Source of the DNA: Flavobacteriaceae bacterium
GTDB lineage: Bacteria > Bacteroidota > Bacteroidia > Flavobacteriales > Flavobacteriaceae
Assembly (NCBI GenBank): GCA_028825365.1
Contig: JAPKAF010000003.1
Coordinates: forward strand, 1-60,687
DNA: 60,687 bases
Reading direction: 5' to 3'
Positions 44,940 through 52,189 of the stretch are shown in pieces. How positions within the stretch are numbered: the stretch's first letter is position 1; each line of letters opens with the position of its first letter. The notes under the pieces are model-generated. The model worked only from the letters and a program-made list of their open reading frames with translations, had not been told where the DNA came from and did no database searches. The translations under genes were made by a program, and so were the position numbers.

Positions 44940-45371
44940 CTAGATATCTTTTATAAAATCATAACATTGTTTCTTGTAATCAATTTTACAGTAATAATGA
45001 TTAACCCCATTTGTCACCATAAGTAGTTCTGATTTTAAGCTCATATTATAAATTGCAATTTGATCAAAGGTTTTTTGAGTTATTTTAATTTCTGGAGATT
45101 TACATTCTACAAGTAGCTTAATGCTTCCATTTGTATTAAAAACAACTATATCATACCTTTTACTTAAATTATTAACTTTTAATGTTTTTTCAATATTAAT
45201 CAAAACATTAGAAAAATTCTTTTCATTTATAAGAAATTTAACACAATTTTGCCTAACCCATTCTTCTTTTGTAAGCTTAATATATTTTTTTCTGATTTCA
45301 TCAAAAATATAATCTCCATTTTCTTTATTTTTGATTTTAAATGTATAATTTGGAAAATTCAAGTTTAACAT
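44940..45371 (-). CDS. Lone HsdR N-terminal-domain protein (nuclease fold)
   Basis: The 143-residue protein starts at MLNLNFPNYTF; an in-frame ATG 21 codons earlier would overlap holA. It matches the N-terminal domain of type I restriction subunit R: EIRKKYIKLTKEEWVRQNCVKFL, then the PD-(D/E)xK-type core RYDIVVFNTNGSIKLLVECKSPE (cited as RYDIVVF and LLVECKSPEIKI), with Asp in the first strand and Glu-Cys-Lys in the second. No helicase or modification subunit is near, so this is not a restriction system. I recall this protein next to holA in other flavobacteria, which suggests a housekeeping role that is unknown. Confidence 0.75.
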   Translation of the reverse strand: MLNLNFPNYTFKIKNKENGDYIFDEIRKKYIKLTKEEWVRQNCVKFLINEKNFSNVLINIEKTLKVNNLSKRYDIVVFNTNGSIKLLVECKSPEIKITQKTFDQIAIYNMSLKSELLMVTNGVNHYYCKIDYKKQCYDFIKDI

Positions 45372-45393
45372 AATACAAATTTCGTTTTTTTTT

Positions 45394-46416
45394 ATGACAT
45401 TAATTAAACAAATAGAAAATGATATAAAAAACAATTCTTTTTCTCCGATCTATTTATTAATGGGGGAGGAAGAGTATTATATTGATTATCTGACTAAATT
45501 AATTCAAAAGAATTCTCTAAAAGATCACGAAAAAGATTTTAATTTAAATATTGTTTATGGAAAAGACACCTCTATTGCTGATATAATTTCTATTTCTAAG
45601 CAATACCCAGTTATGTCAGAAAAAAAACTGGTAATAGTAAAAGAGGCTCAAGATCTTGTAAAAAAAGATATTGATGGAAACTCTTTGGATGACTTAATCA
45701 GTTATGTAAACAGTCCTTTAGATTCTACAATACTAGTTTTAAATTTTAAACATAAATCTCTTGATAAAAGAAAGGCTATCTATAAAGCAATTTTAAAAAA
45801 TGGTTTAGTTTTCGAAAGCAAGAAGCTATATGAAAACCAGGCTCAAGATTGGATTATTTCATATTTACAATCTTTTGGCTTTACGATTGATAAAAAATCC
45901 TCCTTTTTAATTACTGAGTTGTTAGGAACGGACATTAACAAAATAGCTAATGAATTAGATAAGTTAATAGTTTTAAAGTCTAAAGTTAAGACTATTAATA
46001 GCGATGATGTTGAAAAATTTATAGGTATATCAAAAGATTTTAACGTTTTTGAACTTAGAAAAGCGATAGGAGAAAAAAACTTATTTAAATGCATGAAAAT
46101 TATAGATTACTTTTCAAAAAATCCAAAATCCAATCCTATAGTTGTTATAGTATCTCTAATCTTTGATTTTTTTGTCAAGTTGTTTATATATCATAGTCTT
46201 TCTGATAAGTCAGATAAATCCGTCGCATCTGCATTAAAAGTTAGTCCATATTTTGTAAAAGATTATTCTTCTGCTGCTAGAAATTATTCTATGAAGAGTA
46301 TTTCTTCTAAGATATCAATTTTAAGGGAGTTTGATTTAAAATCAAAAGGTTTGGGTGCAACTAATATTACTAATTCAGACCTTTTAAAAGAATTAATATT
46401 TAAGCTACTACATTAA
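45394..46416 (+). CDS. holA: DNA polymerase III delta subunit HolA
   Basis: The 340-residue protein is the delta subunit of the clamp loader, which opens the beta sliding clamp. The N-terminal domain has PIYLLMGEEEYYIDYLTKLI and the segment VMSEKKLVIVKEAQDL, followed by the second domain (QAQDWIISYLQSFGF, ITELLGTDINKIANELDKL) and a C-terminal collar domain with NVFELRKAIGEKN. Sequence conservation in this family is low, so length and these blocks carry the call. Its ATG lies only 22 bases from the divergent HsdR_N-domain gene. Confidence 0.9.
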   Translation: MTLIKQIENDIKNNSFSPIYLLMGEEEYYIDYLTKLIQKNSLKDHEKDFNLNIVYGKDTSIADIISISKQYPVMSEKKLVIVKEAQDLVKKDIDGNSLDDLISYVNSPLDSTILVLNFKHKSLDKRKAIYKAILKNGLVFESKKLYENQAQDWIISYLQSFGFTIDKKSSFLITELLGTDINKIANELDKLIVLKSKVKTINSDDVEKFIGISKDFNVFELRKAIGEKNLFKCMKIIDYFSKNPKSNPIVVIVSLIFDFFVKLFIYHSLSDKSDKSVASALKVSPYFVKDYSSAARNYSMKSISSKISILREFDLKSKGLGATNITNSDLLKELIFKLLH

Positions 46417-48819
46417 CTTAGGGAAATCCTGAGGATTTGATTCACTCATGATGTTATAAGCCATCTCGAATATATCATCTTTAGAAGGTTTAGAAAAGTA
46501 ATCACCATCAGTGCCATATGCAGGTCTATGATCTTTTGCGCTGAGTAGTTTCGGTTCACTGTCAAGAAAATTATAAATACTTTGTTTAGAAATTAATTCA
46601 CTTAAAATATAACCGGTACCACCACCAGGGACATCTTCATCAACAATTAATAATCTATTTGTTTTTGAAACGCTTTTACTTATTTCTTTTCCTAAATCAA
46701 AAGGAATTAAGCTTTGTACGTCTATTAGTTCAATTGATATATTAAAATTAGAAAGCTCTTGAATTACTTCTTGTATTAAGTTTAGCGTTGACCCATAGGA
46801 AACTACTGTTAAATCAGATCCTTCTCTTACGATTTCTACTTTACCAACAGGAGTTCTTATCTCAGAAAGATTTGAAGGTTCTTTTTCTTTTACTCTATAT
46901 GCATTTAAACACTCAATAATAAGTGAAGGCTGATCACTTTCTAGCATAGTATTGTAAAAACCTGCAGCCTTAGTCATATTTCTAGGAACTAATATATAAA
47001 TTCCTCTTAAAAAATTAACAATTCCACCAAGAGGAGAGCCTGAGTGCCAAATTCCCTCAAGTCTATGACCTCTGGTTCTTATTATAAGCGGTGCCTTTTG
47101 TTTGCCTTTTGTTCTGTAGTGTAGTGTAGCTAAATCATCGCTCATTATTTGAATGGCATACAGTAAGTAATCTAAATATTGAATTTCAGCTATAGGTCGT
47201 AGACCTCTTAATGAAAGACCGATTCCTTGTCCGATTATAGTAGCCTCCCTAATTCCAGTGTCGGAAACTCTAGCTTCTCCATATTTATCTTGAAGCCCCT
47301 CTAGACCCTGATTCACATCACCAATTTTCCCAGAGTCTTCACCAAAAATGATCACATTTTCTTTTTTTTCTAAAATATTATCAAAATTATTTCTTAGAAT
47401 AACTCTTGCATCAACCTCTTTACAATTATTGTCATAAATTGGTTTGACTTCATTAATTTTTAGTGGACTGTATTTGGACTCACTGTACAGATGTGAGCTA
47501 TAGTCTAACCTATTTTGATTTTGTTTTGAATTCACCCAATCAATAAGCTCCTTTTTTAAATTTAAATCAACTTTATTTAAGCTATATAAAACCTTCCTTG
47601 CAGTAGAAACTATATCTTTCTTATTTGGCTCGCTTGAATTTTTAAATGAATCAATTAATGAAATTATTTTATTGTTTAAGAATTTATGATCTATTTTATT
47701 TAAAATAGTTAACAGTTCTTCTTTTTGGTTTTGTGTAATTGATATTACAGATTTCCAAGCCTTAGCCTTGTCCTCTTTCACTTTCTTTTTTAAAGACCGT
47801 TCTATCTCAATTAATTCTTCATTTGTACTAATCTTGTTTGAAATAATCCATTCTCTCATTTTAGTATTACAGTCAAACTTTTTTTCCCAATCTAATCGAT
47901 CAGTATTTTTATACCTTTCGTGAGAACCAGATGTGGAGTGACCAAGAGGTTGAGTTAAATCTGTAACATGTATTATTACTGGAATATGTTTTTCTCTACA
48001 AATATTTTCTGCTTTTTCATACACCTTAATAAGGTTAACATAATCCCATCCTTTAACTTCAATAATTTCATATCCGTCTTTAGTTGATGTTCTTTGGAAG
48101 CCTTTTAATACTTCAGAAATATTCTCTTTAGTAGTATGATGTTTTGCATGAACCGAAATCCCATATTCATCATCCCAGACGCTGGTTATCATAGGAACTT
48201 GTAATACTCCAGCTGCATTTATTGTTTCAAAAAACAATCCTTCGCTAGTGCTAGCGTTTCCAATAGTTCCCCAAGCAATTTCATTACCATTTTTAGAGAA
48301 TCTTACAGAATCAGTTTTTTTATTATGTCTATAAATTTTAGATGCTTGAGCTAGACCTAAAAGTCTAGGCATTTGACTTGCTGTGGGTGAAATATCAGCA
48401 CTCGAATTTTTTTGTGCAGTTAAGTCTTTCCAATCGTAGTTGTCATCTAAGCTATGCGTAGTGAAATGACCTCCCATTTGTCTACCTCCACTCATTGGGT
48501 CATGATCTAAGTCTGTGTGAGCATATAAGCCCGCAAAAAACTCTAGTGAAGTAAGCTTTCCAATTGCCATCATAAAAGTTTGATCACGATAGTAACCAGA
48601 TCTAAAGTCACCATTTTTAAAGCTCTTTGCCATAGCTAGCTGAGGAATTTCTTTCCCGTCTCCAAATATTCCAAATTTAGCTTTGCCTGTTAAAACTTCT
48701 TTTCTTCCTAGTATACTACACTCTCTACTAGTTACAGCAATTTTGTAATCATTAATGACTTCCTTAATAAAATCTTTGTAAGACAAAGCTGGATTAACTT
48801 CTTTTGAAATTTTCGTCAT
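46408..48819 (-). CDS. Fused 2-oxoacid dehydrogenase E1 alpha/beta (branched-chain type)
   Basis: The 803-residue protein joins an E1 alpha unit (about residues 1-440) and an E1 beta unit (about 465-803), which elsewhere are separate chains; together they decarboxylate 2-oxo acids with thiamine diphosphate. The alpha part has GYYRDQTFMMAIG, MSGGRQMGGHFT, SQMPRLLGLAQAS and a thiamine-pyrophosphate region reading GNASTSEG ... VWDDEYGIS (187-222) instead of the usual GDG ... NN. The beta part has GEDSGKIGDVNQGLEGL, DTGIREATIIGQGIGLSL and EIQYLDYLLYAIQIMSDDL. The lipoate-bearing E2 and the E3 are not in the window. A promoter is seen upstream. Confidence 0.92.
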   Translation of the reverse strand: MTKISKEVNPALSYKDFIKEVINDYKIAVTSRECSILGRKEVLTGKAKFGIFGDGKEIPQLAMAKSFKNGDFRSGYYRDQTFMMAIGKLTSLEFFAGLYAHTDLDHDPMSGGRQMGGHFTTHSLDDNYDWKDLTAQKNSSADISPTASQMPRLLGLAQASKIYRHNKKTDSVRFSKNGNEIAWGTIGNASTSEGLFFETINAAGVLQVPMITSVWDDEYGISVHAKHHTTKENISEVLKGFQRTSTKDGYEIIEVKGWDYVNLIKVYEKAENICREKHIPVIIHVTDLTQPLGHSTSGSHERYKNTDRLDWEKKFDCNTKMREWIISNKISTNEELIEIERSLKKKVKEDKAKAWKSVISITQNQKEELLTILNKIDHKFLNNKIISLIDSFKNSSEPNKKDIVSTARKVLYSLNKVDLNLKKELIDWVNSKQNQNRLDYSSHLYSESKYSPLKINEVKPIYDNNCKEVDARVILRNNFDNILEKKENVIIFGEDSGKIGDVNQGLEGLQDKYGEARVSDTGIREATIIGQGIGLSLRGLRPIAEIQYLDYLLYAIQIMSDDLATLHYRTKGKQKAPLIIRTRGHRLEGIWHSGSPLGGIVNFLRGIYILVPRNMTKAAGFYNTMLESDQPSLIIECLNAYRVKEKEPSNLSEIRTPVGKVEIVREGSDLTVVSYGSTLNLIQEVIQELSNFNISIELIDVQSLIPFDLGKEISKSVSKTNRLLIVDEDVPGGGTGYILSELISKQSIYNFLDSEPKLLSAKDHRPAYGTDGDYFSKPSKDDIFEMAYNIMSESNPQDFPKLM

Positions 48820-48842
48820 TAATTTAGGTGATTAATATTTTG

Positions 48843-48873
48843 CAAATGTAGTTAATCTATACGTTTTACGCAA
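48843..48873 (-). promoter_or_regulatory. Bacteroidota promoter for the E1 dehydrogenase
   Basis: On the reverse strand TTG (plus-strand 48871-48873) and TACATTTG (48843-48850) are separated by 20 bases, the expected spacing of the Bacteroidota housekeeping promoter. The -7 box ends 23 bases before the start codon. Confidence 0.65.
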
Positions 48874-48888
48874 TTACGGAGATTAAAC

Positions 48889-51477
48889 TTAGTACCATTT
48901 CCTTCTAAATAGACCTAAAAGAACATCTGGTTCAAAAGTGAATAAAAATCTGATTTTTTCTTTATAATTAGAATTAACCAGATCAAAACTTTCACTTGAT
49001 TTAATAGGAAAGTATATTTCAAAATAATCAGCTATTATGTTTAAACGTAAACCGGTATCATAAACAAACCTAAATTGAGGACTTTCTTTATTATTTAGCA
49101 GACCTAAATCGACATATAGCAGGATATTTTTCCAAATTGTTGAACTTAAGTTTATAGTTGATATGAAATTATTACTATTTGAATTTATTAGCTTTGATTT
49201 GAAGCCTCCCTCTGCCATTATTATCTGCTGGCTAAAAAACCCGTTATTTTCAGATCTTCCATAATAATTGTAATCATACAGGTAGTCTGTAGGTCTATCT
49301 AATGAATAGTTAAAATAACTATTAGCTTGATTGTAGTTGTTGTGTATAAAGTATCCAGTAAAAACTCTGACATTTAACTCTCTGTTATTTTCATATAATT
49401 TTCTAAATTCATAACTAAATGAAATTTTTGAAAATTTCTCAGAAAGTTGGTAATCAATAAACCATTTTTTATGATTTATTAATCCAGGATTTAAACTAGT
49501 GTACTTTAAGTTAAAAATTTGATATTCTGGTGAGGTAATAACTTCCCCCTCATGGGAAATTTTTAAAAACCTTGCACCTAAAGAGCTTCTTTTATTAGAT
49601 CTTAAATTAATTTTTTTTCTAAAATTAAAATTAACAAATGAAGAATATATCTTAGCTAATGAATTTTGATTATTAGAAATAATATTAGCATACATACCAT
49701 AGTTAACTAAAAACAAATCTTTATTTCTAATGTTTTTTGAATTGTAAATAATTGCTGAACCAGACAGATGTTTTGAATTAGTGCTGTATAGTGGTTTAAA
49801 TTTGTAATTAAACTCTCTTTTAAATATAGACTTATTGTGAATTTCAGCTCCTAAATTCACACCATCATATATGTTTTTATAGCTAATTATTGGAGATATG
49901 TATATGTGATTAAAATTTGGATCTTCAATATCTTTAGCTAATTTTATTTTAAAAGGTTTATGTTTTAAAGATTCCTTTAAAGTTGTTGTCTTAGAATAGT
50001 ATTTTAAGTGATTAATATTTTCAATATCTATTAGTGAATCTAAATACAAGTTGTTATTACCAAAAAGCTTATTTATTTTATTTTTAAAATATAATGCAGA
50101 GTTCTCATTTTTCATTTTCAGCGTGTTACTTACTATATTAGAGAATTCTAATTTTTTAATTTTAGTACTCAAATTATATAGCAACAAACCAGATTTATAA
50201 TTGTTAGCTATTCTTTCATTAAATTTCAATAGCGAATCTTTAGGTATACTTAATTTTTGTGTATTATTTATTCTATGCATGTGTAGTATACCTAGAAAAT
50301 ATTTGTCATTATAGTTTAACTTTGAAGCGTATAGTTTTTTTAATCCAGGAAACTTAGATAAACTACCAGCTAAAGATATTTTCGGATAGAATTCCTCAAC
50401 ATAACTTATCATTATGTAAGTCTGAATGCCATCTTTAAGCCAATATTCCGATCTTGGGTTAGTAATTAATGAATTATCTAAAACTTTACTTAATAGTACT
50501 TTAAGAAGCTGTAATTCATAGTTGAAATTCTCAGGATAAACCTGCAATATCTTGGAAATAATATTTAAATCATAAATTTTATTATTATTGTAATCTACAT
50601 CACTAATTATAAATTTATTTTCATTGCTAATGTTTAACTCTTTTCTTAAAAAATCAAATACTTTTTTAGTACTCTCTTTAAGCTGACTTTTATTTAAATT
50701 ATAACTTTCTTTATTTTTATTTTTTAAAAAAATAAGTTCGCTACCATCAATTTTATTGAAAGACCTTTCTTTTTCTATGTATATTTTTGGGTCATATAAC
50801 TCTTTTGATTCCCAAAAACTATATTTAAAACTATTACCAATAGACAATTCACTTTTTGTTTCTCTAAGTTCTGTTGTTATTTTATAATTATTTGGTGTCT
50901 TTATTTCTAAGGAAGATATATTGTATTTAGAAGAAGGGATGTCATTTAAATTTTTATTACTGTAGTAGGTCCAATTATCTAAATTCAAGGCTGGGACTAA
51001 ATGCCAATACTGTAAATAATAATCTTTAGAGTTTGTGTATCCAAAACCAGTAAATTTACTGCTTGGAACCTTTATTGCGTATTTGATTTTTATTGTAGTA
51101 TCTAAAGAATCCAGCTTGACTACTATTATGTCTTCATGTCCATTTAATCTGTAATAATCTAGTTCATTATTATTACTGTCTTTTACGCTAGATATAGCAG
51201 TAAATCCGCGTTCTTTTTCCTTAGCAAAATGTATTTTATTATTATATTCTGCAGCAAAACTCTTTGCTAAAGCAGTGTTTTTTGAAATAAAACTATTATT
51301 CCAGTCGATTAAAATAATTGAATCTTGTTTGCCTTTTTTTGATTCTTCTAATTCTATTTGTTGATCTACTTTTAATATGTTTAAAAGAGTGTCTAATTCA
51401 ACCTTGATTTGCATGTCATATTGACAAAATAATAGGGTAGTAGTTAGGGTTAATAAAAGATTTAAATAGTTTTTCAA
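48889..51477 (-). CDS. M1-peptidase-like protein with lost zinc site, fused to a beta-barrel
   Basis: The 862-residue product starts with a signal peptide (to about FCQ) and has a beta-rich domain like the N-terminal domain of M1 aminopeptidases. The central region corresponds to the gluzincin part: QLLKVLLSKVLDN stands where the HExxH zinc motif is expected and EYWLKDGIQTYIM where the third ligand (WLNEG in active members) is expected. Both are unlike an active site. From about residue 515 to the end, alternating strands with an aromatic last residue (FRRKWY) suggest an outer-membrane beta-barrel. I recall similar flavobacterial fusions, but the function is unknown. It lies 11 bases after the LOG-family gene on the same strand. 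Confidence 0.65.
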   Translation of the reverse strand: MKNYLNLLLTLTTTLLFCQYDMQIKVELDTLLNILKVDQQIELEESKKGKQDSIILIDWNNSFISKNTALAKSFAAEYNNKIHFAKEKERGFTAISSVKDSNNNELDYYRLNGHEDIIVVKLDSLDTTIKIKYAIKVPSSKFTGFGYTNSKDYYLQYWHLVPALNLDNWTYYSNKNLNDIPSSKYNISSLEIKTPNNYKITTELRETKSELSIGNSFKYSFWESKELYDPKIYIEKERSFNKIDGSELIFLKNKNKESYNLNKSQLKESTKKVFDFLRKELNISNENKFIISDVDYNNNKIYDLNIISKILQVYPENFNYELQLLKVLLSKVLDNSLITNPRSEYWLKDGIQTYIMISYVEEFYPKISLAGSLSKFPGLKKLYASKLNYNDKYFLGILHMHRINNTQKLSIPKDSLLKFNERIANNYKSGLLLYNLSTKIKKLEFSNIVSNTLKMKNENSALYFKNKINKLFGNNNLYLDSLIDIENINHLKYYSKTTTLKESLKHKPFKIKLAKDIEDPNFNHIYISPIISYKNIYDGVNLGAEIHNKSIFKREFNYKFKPLYSTNSKHLSGSAIIYNSKNIRNKDLFLVNYGMYANIISNNQNSLAKIYSSFVNFNFRKKINLRSNKRSSLGARFLKISHEGEVITSPEYQIFNLKYTSLNPGLINHKKWFIDYQLSEKFSKISFSYEFRKLYENNRELNVRVFTGYFIHNNYNQANSYFNYSLDRPTDYLYDYNYYGRSENNGFFSQQIIMAEGGFKSKLINSNSNNFISTINLSSTIWKNILLYVDLGLLNNKESPQFRFVYDTGLRLNIIADYFEIYFPIKSSESFDLVNSNYKEKIRFLFTFEPDVLLGLFRRKWY

Positions 51478-51488
51478 AACTTGATTTA

Positions 51489-52175
51489 TTAAAAGTTAGG
51501 ACTAAGGCCAAAACTTTTATGAAATCCTTCGAGTATTTCTACAACTTCTTCCTTAGTATCTACAACGTGAATTAGATCAAGATCCTTTTTACTGATATTA
51601 TTTGTTTGAGTTAGTAATGTTTCTTTAATCCAACTCATTAAGCCTGACCAAAACTCAGTTCCAACTAAAATAATAGGAAATTTCTCAATTTTATGAGTTT
51701 GTATAAGCGTTATAGCTTCAAAAAGTTCATCTAATGTTCCAAAACCACCAGGCATTACTACAAAACCTTGAGAGTATTTCATAAACACAACTTTTCTTAC
51801 AAAAAAGTAATCAAAATCAATTTTTTTGTCATTATCAATGTAGACGTTGTCAAACTGTTCAAATGGTAATTCAATACATAGACCTACAGACCTACCATCA
51901 TTTTCCTTTGCACCTTTATTAGCAGCCTCCATAATTCCAGGTCCACCTCCAGTAATAACTCCGTAACCAGACTTGACTATACTTTGAGCTATTTCCGTTG
52001 AAAGTTGATAATACTTATCATCCCTTTTAGTTCTTGCAGACCCAAATATAGATACACAAGGTCCAATTTTACTCATTTTTTCAAACCCTTGGACAAATTC
52101 CCCCATGATCTTGAATATAGCCCATGAATCATTTGTTTTTATTTCATTCCAACCTTTTGGATTTAATTTTGACAT
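51489..52175 (-). CDS. LOG family protein (TIGR00730 type)
   Basis: The 228-residue protein has the Rossmann-like LOG fold: VSIFGSARTKRDDKYY, GVITGGGPGIMEAANKGA, the signature VVMPGGFGTLDELFEA with PGGxGTxxE, and ITLIQTHKIEKFPIILVG. Plant members release active cytokinin from cytokinin nucleotides; bacterial members can hydrolyse nucleoside 5'-monophosphates, so a role in nucleotide turnover is likely. It lies between uvrA (14 bases) and the M1-like gene, on the reverse strand. Confidence 0.9.
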   Translation of the reverse strand: MSKLNPKGWNEIKTNDSWAIFKIMGEFVQGFEKMSKIGPCVSIFGSARTKRDDKYYQLSTEIAQSIVKSGYGVITGGGPGIMEAANKGAKENDGRSVGLCIELPFEQFDNVYIDNDKKIDFDYFFVRKVVFMKYSQGFVVMPGGFGTLDELFEAITLIQTHKIEKFPIILVGTEFWSGLMSWIKETLLTQTNNISKKDLDLIHVVDTKEEVVEILEGFHKSFGLSPNF

Positions 52176-52189
52176 ATTTATTTTTTATT

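Noticed and set aside
44940-45371. A type I restriction-modification system
   Set aside because: Only an HsdR N-terminal domain is present; no HsdM, HsdS or helicase part lies in the neighbourhood.
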